Part shown: piece after piece, positions 11,937-22,465 of the stretch
Layout: every line of letters begins with the position of its first letter
How positions within the stretch are numbered: the first letter of the stretch is position 1
Origin: Tanypteryx hageni
Taxonomy: Eukaryota > Arthropoda > Insecta > Odonata > Petaluridae
Direction of reading: 5' to 3'
Assembly (NCBI GenBank): GCA_028673005.1
Contig: CM054116.1
Coordinates: 38,226,854 to 38,290,853 of the forward strand
Length of the DNA: 64,000 bases
Notes under the pieces: model-generated
Told to the model about the DNA's origin: nothing
Databases searched by the model: none
The model's input: only the letters and a program-made list of their open reading frames with translations
Translations under genes and position numbers: made by a program

Positions 11937-12197
11937 CATTGCGAGGGATGAAATTCAGTTTGAAAATCAATTCTATAGCTGGTATCAGAAATGCTAATGT
12001 CTTCCCTGAGCCAGTCTTTGCTGAACCAACTACATCACAACCTTCCAGAAGGGGTGGTATTGTCCGTGCTTGAATTTCAGTTAATTGCTCAAACCCCATA
12101 TCTTTTATAGCTTTCAAGGTATTTTCACATACTTTTCCTTCAAGTGAAGAAAATGATGATTGGCTCAAAATTTCCAGGCAGACAGCAGAACCAGGCA
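11937..12197 (-). CDS. DDX18: DDX18/pitchoune RNA helicase, exon with Q motif and Walker A
   Basis: This exon begins the helicase core. It encodes [20 protein letters not shown], then [18 protein letters not shown] (Q motif with its upstream Phe), AKTGSGKT (motif I, ATP binding) and [20 protein letters not shown]. The KLNFIPRNG stretch just after motif I is characteristic of DDX18/Has1 rather than other DEAD-box families. The acceptor is TTTTTTAG|TGCCTGG and the donor AATG|GTCAGT. The incoming phase-1 codon is completed as CTG (Leu) from the exon at 12270-12344. Downstream it splices over 8.4 kb to 3555. Conserved residues all look intact, so this appears to be a functional gene. Confidence 0.9.
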
Positions 12198-12269
12198 CTA
12201 AAAAAATTTAATTATTTGATTATGAAATTCAGTAAACTGAGCCCAATATCTAAATTAAAGAATACATAC

Positions 12270-12344
12270 GAGTTTCATTAGCTTCCACTTTCTTATCTTC
12301 GTCAACAGTTGGAACATCTACTTCATCAGCAATTTCAGCACATG
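12270..12344 (-). CDS. DDX18: DDX18/pitchoune RNA helicase, acidic linker exon
   Basis: This short exon of 75 nt encodes CAEIADEVDVPTVDEDKK followed by V-E-A-N-E-T, an acidic, poorly conserved stretch. That is what precedes the Q motif in this family. The acceptor is TTTTAG|CATGTG and the donor ACTC|GTATGT. Assignment rests on phase agreement with the next exon (phase 1 joint) rather than on conserved residues. Upstream exons, including the start codon, were not recognised; they would encode a Lys-rich, low-conservation tail. Confidence 0.65.
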
Positions 12345-12903
12345 CTAAAATATAGAGCATAAACATCATTATTACATAAGGAAATATCTGAAAATTTACG
12401 CCTAATTTGAAAATGGCAGCACATCCTAAAATATAAAGCATAAACATTGGAATTATAAAAGGAAATATTTCAAAATGTATCCAATGAATATTGAAAACCA
12501 ACCACAATATTTGAAATTATACCCATTGTAATTATCATTTAGGAGAGGGGTGCACAAACTGGAGGGCACAATCGGTTCTCCTGTCAAAGAGGATTGTGAT
12601 ACTCAGCAAGTTTACTTGACCAAGACCGGCTTGGTAGCTATCAGTTTTTCTTTATATGAGGATATCAAATTTTATGCTTTCACAATTCACATATTTATAA
12701 GAATTTATAACAAACATGAGATTGAAATGGAGGGCATCACTGTTTTCAGTGATTAAAAGGGAGGTAGGGCTTGAAATGTTGGCAACATTTTTCCATCATG
12801 ACACATGATGGTTGATGCTCACAGACATTAAACACAGCACACTACAGATTCACACATTTCCTATACCATATGCAACATATGGATACTGAGGAAATGGTGA
12901 AAT

Positions 12904-13421
12904 TACCATATTTACCCAGACCCTTCTTTTAGCAGAACAGAAAAAGGATTTTATGCACTAATTTCTCACTGAACGTTATATTCAGTATAGTATGCTAGTT
13001 CATTCATTAATTGAAATGCTTTGTTACAAATTTTTGTTTGGAAAAAATTTTTTTTTAAATGTATTTTTAAAAATGTATACTGTAATGATTGAAATCCGGA
13101 TAGTAAGTTTGCAATGAAAATATTCAGAAATGAAATTTCTGGCTAATCAACCTCTTGGATTATTATATGAAAATTTTCAGTACATATAATTATTTGGTCA
13201 TATTTCATTTGTTTAAACATTGATAAAATGCATAACCACAACTCGTCAAGGTCACTTTTTCGTGTGTCAATTCGCCGCATGAAAAATTCATCGTGCATCA
13301 ATGCAGCGCATAACAAAATCATTGACGGTATGCCACTTCATACTCTAATTTACAACAGCCCTCCATTTTTGCATGCTGAAATTTGGAAAAGTACCTCGTC
13401 TTGGATTTAGGTAAATACGGC
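12904..13421. mobile_element. Possible Tigger/mariner-type MITE
   Basis: The ends read TACCATATTTACCC at the left and CCGTATTTACCTAAATCC inward from the right, so a short inverted repeat CCRTATTTACC of about 11-12 bp is shared. The 518-bp interior has no long ORF. Similar 'CGTATTTAC' ends occur in the element at 1815-2919. Confidence 0.4.
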
Positions 13422-14802
13422 AGTTTTTAAGAATCCACTTTAAGACATTATTATTTAAATGAAATTATTATCATACAGGTATCCCCTGACTTACATGATA
13501 GTTGCATTTCCAAGAGTGGTTGAGTAACTTGAAATCTCGCAACTCGAAATTTTTTTCCCAATAGCAATTTCAATACCTATAATTTTCATTGAAAAATACG
13601 TAATTCAACTTTAATACTAATCATTATAGCCATTTACAAATCCTAATTATTTTGTTTTAGACAAATAATTTCATTATTTTTTAGCCTTCATTAAAATATT
13701 AAATCAAAAAAATTCATATGAAATCCTGTTAATGCTAAATTCGTGCAATTTGAGGTATACCTAGATATCACGGTATGGCGAAAAATAAATGGAAAAACTA
13801 GAATCCACTAATACAAAAATGCAAGCCTCGAATTAATTTAATCTTTATATGCAGTGTGGTACTACATATGTACCAGCAAATAGCACATCTAGAACACTGT
13901 GCAGTACCATACACTTTACCACAGGTGATGTTCTATGCTCTTATATTTACTGCGTCCAGGGCCGGCTCAAGGTACAATCGAGCAAAGCGCGCGCTCAGGG
14001 CACCAAAGGGTGCTGGCGCATTTTGTTTCGTTATTATTATATAGTATATATTATAGTAAGACACAATTATTTTTTACACATAATTTAAACCGTGAGCAGA
14101 CTGGGCAGCCGCCCGGCGCCCCCGGCCGGAGGAAAAGGATTCATGCAACAATGTAATAAACGGTAACAAGAAAAATGCAACAATGTAATAAACAGTATAA
14201 TCAACGGTAATAAAGATATATAGGTTCATAGAATTTATTGTACACAATATTCGGTACACAATAAATCGGTAGACCACAGACAAAACGATAACAGAAAAAT
14301 AATAATATTTAAGTAAGCGTTTACATTGTAACCAGTATGTATTGGTTACAATGTAAGTGTTCTGTACTGGCAGTACAGAACGATTCAGATCTTATTGTGA
14401 GTTGATCAAGCGATGAGGTGTGTACTGTTTGCGGTTTTGTGTGTTGTGTTAGTTTTGTTAAAAATACATATATCGACTTCTTCTCAAGAATTCAAATATC
14501 ATTGGTATTATTTCTGTAATTGTAAGTATCTACTACAGTTCATTTTATATATTATTATATATATAATATATATATATTTGTAAATAAAATTTAAAATGTA
14601 CAATAAAAATTTACAAAACTGACATGTGAGATTAAATTACTGAATTTTCAATGTTCTCATTATAAAAGACAACAAATAATAAATAATTCAACAAAAATAA
14701 TCAAAGTCAAAATTAGAAATAAGAAAATCAGCAATTTCGTAAAGAACTAAGGTTATTTAGTTACATTTGTGTTTAAGTTTATTATTATCGCTCATTTCAT
14801 TG

Positions 14803-14803
<1 letters not shown>

Positions 14804-14844
<41 letters not shown>
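14804..14844. repeat. (AT)n microsatellite
   Basis: Twenty uninterrupted TA/AT units in the leader of the hAT element; a shorter, imperfect AT run lies at 14546-14579. Confidence 0.95.
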
Positions 14845-14850
<6 letters not shown>

Positions 14851-15002
14851 CTTATTTATTTCTTTATTACATTTTATCCTTTGTTTATATTGCTCGTAAT
14901 TTTTTTATTCTCTTTTTTATTAATTTTAGATTAAAATAAAACGCTCAACTCAGTCAAGAATATCATATGAAATAATTTTCGCATTATTTCATCTTAATAA
15001 AT

Positions 15003-17473
15003 ATGTCAGATAAAAAGAAACCGCAAGGAGCCGAATTCAGAAAACGAAGAGCTAAAAAGGAAGCAGAATTTCAAGAAAAGAGGAAAAAATACATAAATTT
15101 ACAATCATATTTTACTACGACTGATCAAACTGATAAAGAAAATAGAAATGAAGAGACCATTTCAATAGTTCATCGAGTTTGAGCGTTTCCATTGAACAAG
15201 GTGAATCAAAATTACAATCAAATTTTTTGGAAGTTGATAGTTCTTTAATAAACTTGTCAGATCCTGCTTTATGGTGTAATAATCTGAATAAAAAAATTAT
15301 AGATTATTTATTAAGTCAGACTCTAAAACAAGTTCAACTTGGACACTATCCTTGCAATTCTGATGGTCGTCATTTTTCAAACAACCATTATTTTCGCAAA
15401 CTTCCTAATAATGAAATTGTACCTCGTAAATGGTTAATGTATTCAGAATCAACCGATTGTATATTCTGTTTCTGCTGTTTATGTTTTGATCCAAGATCTG
15501 CCAGAAAATCACGTTTAGCAAATGTTGGATTCAATGACATTTAGCTCCAACCTTAAAATCACACGAATGTAGTCCTCATCATATGAAAGATGGAAAGAGA
15601 CCGAATCAAGATTTCGCTCAGGTCAAACAATTGATAAACAATCACAAATATTAATTCAAAAAGAAACTGAATGGTGTAAAAATGTTTTAACTAGATTGAT
15701 GCATATTATTCTTTATCTTGCAGAAAATAATATGGCATTTCGAGGTACGTCCGATAAACTATATACTCCAAATAATGGCAAATATTTGGGTCTCATTCAG
15801 TTACTAGCAAAATTCGACCCTGTTTTGCAAGATCATATAGCATATATTTTAGGAAACAAATCAAAAATTCATTATTGCGGAAAGAATATTGCAAACGAAC
15901 TAATTCAATTAATGGCCCAAGAAGTTAACACCAAAATTATTTCTATGGTACAAAATTCAAAATATTTTTCAATTATAGCAGACTGCACTCTGGATATAAG
16001 TCATATTGAACAATTATCTATAACCATCAGATTTATTGATTTAAAAAATGACGATACTGGTTGTGAAATCAATGAACGGTTTTTAGGATGTTTACCAATA
16101 ACTGATTTTACTGGTCAAGGACTGTCAGATGTAATAATAGATCTTTTGGCAGAAAAAAATATCAATATAAAATACTGTCACGGTCAAGGTTATGACAATG
16201 GCGCCAATATGCGAGTAATAATAAGTAAGTAATAAGTAATAATAAGAGTGGAGCGCAGTCAAGAATATTAAATCGAAATCCACTGGCGTATTATGCATTG
16301 TGGATGTCACAATTTAAATTTGGTTTTGTGTGATGCAGCTAAATCTTCTTTGAAATCTATTTCTTTTTTCGGTATTATAGGGAGATTATACTCCCTGTTT
16401 GCCACATCCGTAAAATGGTGACAAATTTTAACTAGCAATGTAAAATTATATACTTTGAAACGCAATTGTGACACATGTTGGGAAGCGAAAATTCACAGTG
16501 TAAAAGCTATTACATTTCAAGTTGCTGAAATTTATGATGCCCTTGTTATTTTAGCTGAAGAAGAAATTTGTGATGCAGTGGTTTCTCATGAAGCTTCTAC
16601 TTTATGCAGTCAATTAAAAAACTTTAATTTTTTGGTATCATTGGTAATTTGGTATGAAGTTCTCTTCAAAATAAATGTTGTTAGTAAATCTATGCAACAT
16701 GATACATTTGATATTTGCAAATCTGTACGATTGAACAAATTATGCATTGAATTATTTAAAAAATATAAAGAAAATGGATTTGAGGGGGCTATAAAAAATG
16801 CTGAAAGCCTTGCTGAACTTCTTAATATTCAAACGAAATTTGAAGAAATAAAAAGAATAAGATATGTTAAGAAACAATTTGATTATGAGAGCAAAGATGA
16901 ACCCATAGTATGCCCGAAAAAACATTTTGAAATGCACTTCTTTAATGTATTGATAGACACAGTTTTAACATCAATGCAAGACATTTAAATCATTGTATCA
17001 ACATGAAGAAACTTAGGGAGTTTTATAAAACATAAATAAACCACAAGAAAAACAAAAGCTTCTTAAAAATTGTTGTGTTCTTCAATTGACTCTAAGTGCA
17101 GGATCAGAAGCTGATAGAGACGGTGTTGTTTTGTGCGATGAGCTAGTTAGTATTAAAAGTTTTTTAAAAGATACTGATAAAATAACACTGCTACAAGTTC
17201 TAAATTCTATTAAACAGAACAAAATGCAAGATCTTTATTCGAATATTAGGATTGCATTAAGAATTTTATTAACAACACCTGTTTCTGTCGCTAGTGCCGA
17301 AAGAAGTTTCTCAAAATTAAAATTAATTAAAACTTATCTTCGATCATCGATTTCCCAAGAAAAATTGACAATTAGCGACCCTTTCCATCGAAAATGACAT
17401 CGCACAAAATATAGATTATTCAGATTTAATGAAAAAATTCGCCAATAAAAAAGCCCGTAAAATCAATTTTTAA
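15003..17473 (+). pseudogene. hAT transposase (TTF finger, DUF4371, dimerisation domain), broken
   Basis: The start ATG at 15003 gives MSDKKKPQGAEFRKRRAKKE, the usual basic amino end of this hAT group. That frame stops at 15180. The next frame (15179-15544) has the TTF-type zinc finger part: GRHFSNNHYFRKLPNNEIVP, then R-K-W-L-M-Y-S and FCFCCLCFD. Frame 15696-16232 carries DUF4371: FSIIADCTLDISHIEQL and GQGYDNGANM. Frame 16455-16988 covers the middle. Frame 17086-17397 ends with the hAT dimerisation block, TTPVSVASAERSFSKLK. The terminal frame, after one more shift, ends at TAA 17471. At least five frameshifts or stops make it non-functional, and the second Asp region is missing its usual HSG-containing continuation. 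Confidence 0.85.
16213..16245 (+). repeat. Short AGTAATA repeat expansion in transposase
   Basis: The run of 'AGTAATAATA/AGTA' units lies directly after the GANM codons. It replaces the normal continuation and breaks the reading frame. The normal frame resumes downstream with HCGCHNLNLVLCDAA-like coding around 16300. Confidence 0.6.
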
Positions 17474-17619
17474 TTAAAATGTAAATAGAGTGTATAAGTT
17501 ATTGTGCGAGGTTGCAGACTGGTCTTAAAATCCCAGTATATGCCCAAAAAAAACAATTTTAAAAAACAATTTTAATATACCCAAATGCATTTATTTACCT
17601 GTTTTGACTGTCGAGGAAA

Positions 17620-19085
17620 AAAATGGCGCCGCAGAAAAATGGCAAACAGTTATCTGAAATTTCCGAAAAAGTTGCGCATGGTAAATTTCTTCCAAACACA
17701 TCATGAAAAGTGAGAGGGAACATTGACGGAGAAGGTTGCCCATCCCCTTGTTTGTGTGGTTTGAGGAGACCGTGCAAATTCAGCATTGTCATTCGGGTCG
17801 ACGCATAATCCCATATCGCACTTCGAGCAGCGACTTGGTTTCTTTTTCGCCGAGAAAACACGACACCAGTTTATTTGCTTTTACAGGCCAATGTTCTATA
17901 CATCTAATTTCAAGTCTTGTAACATTGCTTGTAGAAGGATTAGGTCTGCCTCTTATAGTCTTCTAAAAGATCGCGCACAAGAGCGAGTCGAAAATCCCGG
18001 TGGGATAATTGTCTACCTAGGTATTTAAAAATAATAAAACTGTTCAAAATTGTTATATCCATCAAATGGAAAAATAACTTTATTGTCCATTTCCATGTCC
18101 TGCAGCTAATTGAATAACTATTAGCCATTCTATCCCCCTTGTCCACGTAACCCATATTGCGGTTATAATCCTGCACAATTGAAGGCTTCACGGAGTTCCC
18201 ATGTTCGTCACAGAAACTTCCTTCTGCTGGTGGATTGTGTATATTCGTCAATACATGTACATCTCGTTTGTCTTTCAATGCTATTGCTGTCATGTCACCC
18301 CTAACTCGAACACGTACGTCAACCTGTTATAATTTTAGTGCCTTTCCATCAAAACCCTTTGGCATCCCTTTACGATTTGGTCTAACAGTCCCGCAGCAGA
18401 ATATATTATCAGTACATAAATCATCATATAAGTCAGGAAAGGAATAAAAATTGTACATGTACAGTTTATGCCCGAATCCTTTCACTCTCCTAGTGAGACC
18501 CTTGACTGTCCCATGCATAGCTGTCATTGTCGCAGTTCCATTTTTTTGTCTTTTCCCAAGTAAACCTTCATATCGTAAGTGTAGCCAGTGGAGTCGAGTT
18601 CATATATTTTTATTCCAAAACGTTTGTTTTTTTTGGGATGTAGTTTGAAAATAACCCTTCCTTTGAAAAGTACAATGACTTCATCAACAGCAAAAATTTT
18701 CAGCTAGGCTGTAAAATTTTGCGTAAATGTCATTCGAGTCTCTCAAAAAGAGATCTTATTTACCACAGTCTATCATAGTCCTCGTCATTATTGTCAGGGT
18801 TATTATTATTATCACTACAATGTAGAAACTGGAGTATATGAAAGAATCTGTCACGTGCCATGATTTTTCTATAAAATGGGATATTAGGTAAATTGTTTGA
18901 GTGTCGACCAGTAATCTTTTAATCTGTCTTGTTGATCATCTCCCATTTGTATTATTATTGCCAGAAAAGAGTACATTTCTTCCACAGTCACATCAGCTTG
19001 GGATGAAGGTCCAAGTTTTGGTTATAATACCTGTTGGTCTCCTCCATGAGCAGTTGGAAAATTTCCGTGAAAAACTCCACTCTCG
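17620..19085 (-). pseudogene. piggyBac-family transposase, broken
   Basis: Cut-and-paste transposase of the piggyBac/PGBD4 type. From the amino side: FFTEIFQLLMEETNRYYNQN (about 19085-19020), VTVEEMYSFLAIIIQMGDD and LKDYWST (about 18995-18910), VDEVIVLFKGRVIF and YELDSTGYTYDMKVYLGK (18690-18545; first catalytic Asp in VDE), then HDSNSIERQ-type remnants. The frame at 18293-17940 carries NMGYVDKGDRMANSYSISCR, TWKWTIKLFFHLMDI and HRDFRLALVRDLL. The tail, CSKCDMGLCVDP, is the carboxyl cysteine-rich finger. At least five frame changes inactivate it. Its upstream amino end is cut off by the retroelement junction near 19.08 kb. Confidence 0.85.
17745..17800 (+). repeat. Fragment shared with the SINE at 47.3-47.5 kb
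   Basis: TTGTGTGGTTTGAGGAGACC followed by RTGCAAA is shared between this plus-strand stretch and the minus strand of 47390-47440. The match covers about 45 bp with roughly one change in five. It overlaps the end of the piggyBac coding remnant, so direction of transfer is unclear. Confidence 0.5.
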
Positions 19086-20540
19086 TGGCAGGACGGTCCG
19101 GGACAGACGATCGGCCAGATTGGCCTCGGTCGGGACGTACCTCCAGGTCACTGCTCGTGACATATTCTTTATTATTAATAAGTTCATTTGTACAAACATA
19201 TTATAATTATATAACTGACCGGTTCCCTTGGTTAAGGCATACATTACAGATAAGTTATCAACATAAATATTCAATTCAGCATGTGCTGGGGCTTGCTGTT
19301 GCGCATGCAATGCGCCGGCTAAAGCCGCAAGACCCTCAGCAAAATAAATAGGCACTTCATCCACCAAGGGATATATTTCATACACTTGCAAATCTCGGGA
19401 CACCCACACTATTTGCCATTGTGTGGCGTCACACCATACGTCCAACACTCGGTGCCAATTAGCAAATAGTCTTTTCTTATGAAACAGGGAAGCTTCCCAG
19501 ATCTGCTGCAACCAAAACACACTTCTTGTAAATACGTTTTTAACCAAAAACATTGGTAGCTGTAAAATACAACACACCCATGAAATAAAACCAGCTGCCT
19601 TGGACAGATCTATCGTACGCACTTGCGGTATCACTGTTATCAAATAGTGAATCCTCACAATCGAGGTGGTCATTAGCCACAACTGTTGAAGTCGCGTGTC
19701 AATAATCACACCCAAATATTTAAGGCGTTGCACTGGTTCTAATATGCACTTTGTTAAATTTAAACCAATTCCTAAGTCTTGCTGAATAAATTCACAGCCG
19801 TTGGCAATTTCCTGCAGGGAGCGTTCTGTGGGAAGAACAAGCAACCAATTGTCCAAATAGCAAACCATTATTAATTGAAATCGTATGCGAATTTCGTGAC
19901 CAACCGCTCGTGCCCATCGTTGCATTACGGCTGGGGACAGGCAGTGCCCCATGGGCAGTCTGGTAAAAGGATAATATTGGTGGTCGCAATAAATGCCATA
20001 ATATTTTTGATGTTCAAGCAATATGGGAATTTGATAGAAGGCTGAATCTAGATCAAACTTTATTAACCATGCATTTTTAGGAATAGAAGTTAGCGTGCGT
20101 GCACTATCCCACAATTTAAACTTGGGTTTGTGGTAGTGACTTGACAACAGTGAAAGGTCATGTATTAAGCGGGTCCACCCCCCCCAGCTTTGGCTATAAG
20201 GTGAGCGCGAAAGGCGCATATAGATTTTTCCCGGGATAAAATTCCTCGCGTCACCAAGTTTTCCAAATAGTTCCACAAATTTTCAGTGTGGGTAGATGGC
20301 AAATAAACCATGGGTGCAGTTGGGGGCTTTGGTAAGTTAGCACCTTGTAATAGGGTAGTCAGCGTTGACACACAATTGTACGGATACGGGGCTGCTGTTG
20401 GTAAAACAGGTAACTCACGGTTTATGTTGACTGCTGGCAATTGTGGCTGTGGGACGTGTAGCGGTATTTCTGGTACGCCAATGTCCTGCAGTGAAAGCCA
20501 AAATAAGTCGGATGGTGCGGCATCATCCGGGGGGTCCTCT
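19078..20540 (-). pseudogene. Reverse transcriptase-RNase H polyprotein of an unusual retroelement
   Basis: The long frame (20276-18993) joins, through a frameshift at a C/G run near 20175-20183, to the frame ending at 20165, which supplies RGILSREKSICAFRAHLIAK. Motifs in order: TRLIHDLSLL, then KFDLDSAFYQIPI (motif A), FTRLPMGHCLSPAVMQRWAR (motif B), VCYLDNWLL (motif C; YLDN where YxDD is expected), LGIGLNLTKC (D) and LKYLGVIID (E). A connection of about 100 residues leads to RNase H: VWCDATQW (Asp), FAEGLAALAGAL (Glu), IYVDNLSVMY (Asp), VPTEANLADRLSR (final Asp). No integrase, protease, tyrosine recombinase or LTR was found. Frame breaks, the YLDN change and loss of the 3' part argue that the copy is dead. 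DIRS-like is the closest guess, but the PMG..LSP form of motif B is not the usual LPFGL..AP. Confidence 0.7.
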
Positions 20541-20796
20541 GGGGGGCATCAGACGTGGAAGAGGGAAGGCCTGAGTCTGCAGATGTAGCAGATGCTCCAT
20601 CTGCAGAATCGGAGTCGGAGAAGGTGTCGTCATATAGTTCGATTCCATCCCCTGGGTCTCCTGAGGTGGCAAAACGTAGAAATTCCTGGACGTCAATATC
20701 CTGAGAAAGTAGTGTAGGTGCCACTGGAAGCAGGCTGATTCCCTCAGCGAAATTAGCGGGAGGAGAAGGCGCCTCGGCCAGGGCGGCCTCTCCCAC
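20422..20796 (-). pseudogene. Amino part of the retroelement pol frame, acidic
   Basis: The 124-codon frame overlaps the gag-like frame by 44 nt in a different register, as often seen at retroelement gag-pol junctions. It begins GEAALAEAPSPPANFAEG and contains DDTFSDSDSADGASATSADS, a low-complexity acidic run. Past about 20500 a different frame looks like coding (DIGVPEIPLHVPQPQLPAVN) and leads into the reverse transcriptase. No protease motif (DTG/DSG) is clear. Confidence 0.45.
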
Positions 20797-21877
20797 GACG
20801 ATTGGGCTGCGTGCAGCCTCGTGGGGCTGGGTAGGTGGGAGCTGCTCGCACTTGATGAATAATCACCAGTGGGGCTGGAACAGAAGGTAGAAAGTCCGGT
20901 GGAAGGTGCAGCATGGTGTTTGCTGGGGCCAGCAGGCGAATGGCAGTGCTCCAACCGTGAGCCGCTATGACCCCAAGGAGTCGTAACCAGTTATAGATGA
21001 GATCTTTGGTGCGCAAAGCCAGGCCGGTCCAATCTGCTGCTAAGTCTAGTAGACAGGTGATTTCATGGATGTCCCTTCGGGCTAATTTCTTGGATTCCTT
21101 TACCGTTTTCAGGTGCAGGAATAGCTGCAAAACCTCTTCATCCTCAGGGACCTCATTATATCCTGGTACGCACTCCTGGCGCAAGGTATCAAAGGATGCT
21201 ATGATCGTGCTTCTGCGGGTAACAAGGCCGGACGGTCCCGCCGTAGCGAGTCTCTCGGTAAGGCGGTTCATTTGGGATTGTAGGGACGTAGCCCACGCCG
21301 GCTGAGTGTCCTCGTCTTCGTGGTTGCCAGCGTTCGATGCCTCCTCAGCATTGTGTCATCTAGAACATGGCATGGCACGACAAAGAGAGAGCTGGCGGCA
21401 CACCCCGAACCTCGGCTTTCTCAATCTGACTTGGGCCCGGTCCCCACCGAGGAGATGGGAGCGGGTGTGGGCGTGACGGCAGTGGAGTCATCCTCCAATA
21501 ACACTGCAAACCGATTACTAACAGGAAGAGGGTCCACCGGAATGTTCCCAACTCCCTACCTCCGCAGCACCACCCCACGATCCCCCCGAGTGGACACCAC
21601 ACACAACTCATCGGGCTTCCGGACGAGAGGACCCTCGACCCGCGAAGAGAAGCCAGGAGCCTCCCCGATCGCTCTGCTGGCTAACCCGAGCCGCCATTTT
21701 GGCGTGGTTTTCTCTCAGGGAAGAACCCACACCCCTCCCATGCACCAAGGCTGCCTCCGACCTTTCCACCCTCTGAAGGTCTGCAACCACCCTCTCCAGC
21801 TCCGTGATCCAAAACCTCATGGCCTCGCAACCAGCGTCGCACAAGAAGGAGGAAACAGGAGTCCTCGGAGCAGCCAT
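20753..21877 (-). pseudogene. gag-like ORF of the retroelement, broken
   Basis: An ORF starts at 21877 (MAAPRTPVSSFLCDAGCEAM) and has a likely coiled coil, WITELERVVADLQRVE. It stops near 21608. Further coding-looking segments lie in other frames, with SNRFAVLLEDDST near 21500 and NAEEASNAGNHEDEDTQPAW near 21300. The last segment (21271-20753) has NRLTERLATAGPSG, VPEDEEVLQLFLHLKTVKES, a helix-rich middle and the basic tail RRGRGRPGRGAFSSR, suited to nucleic-acid binding. No CCHC knuckle is present. The segment is much GC-richer than its surroundings. Assignment as gag is by position upstream of the reverse transcriptase and by its basic tail. Confidence 0.5.
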
Positions 21878-22465
21878 CCTATCCTCTTAACTAATCTGTA
21901 CTATCTATAAATTTTATTTAAACTAACGTAAATACGCGGTTAGGTACTTCGTTGACTGGTCTCAAGTTTAAAATCTAGGGTAGGACGCAGGTAAAAAGTG
22001 AAAGGGATAGAGTATTTCACTACGCAAACAATGTTAGTAAACAGGCAAGAATGTTTAACACAAGAGGAACTTAGATCTAGGAACTAAAGAAATACGAACG
22101 CAGGGATAAATAGTTAAGAACGGAGGAGGTATAAGCTACTATAAGTAAATTACAAAAAGATTACGGATGGAGTGGTTGAGAGAAGTTATTAGCTACTACG
22201 ATATGGCAAGAGAAGGATGGTTATAGCATTTCGTTCAGAGATCAATTAACTAAACTACAACACAAATAATGTAATAAGATGATATAAATAATAAAAATAG
22301 GTAATAAAGCAAAATAAGGAAAGAAATACTAGTTCTACTTAACACAACACTACGGCTACTGCTAAACTACTGCTACTACTACAGGTGTCATTCGCAGGAG
22401 GGAGTGAAAGGCATGTCCATCCTCTTTGAGAGCAAGGTATAGTGCTCATGCATTATATTCGAGTA
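21878..22465. other. Leader or flank of the retroelement, no gene seen
   Basis: AG-rich, moderately AT-rich sequence upstream of the gag-like start. I searched by eye for a terminal repeat matching sequence near 19 kb and found none. It could be the 5' untranslated part of the element. Confidence 0.4.

Larger units (their letters stand above)
13957..17473 (+). mobile_element. Decayed hAT transposon
   Basis: The left end starts CAGGGCCGGCTCAAGG and continues with GCAAAGCGCGCGCTCAGGGC, a hAT-type terminus. The transposase occupies the right two thirds. No matching right terminus (CCTTGAGCCGGCCCTG-like) is visible before the piggyBac remains begin near 17.6 kb, so the 3' end seems lost or too decayed. 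The leader between terminus and start codon (about 1 kb) carries several AT repeats. Confidence 0.65.
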
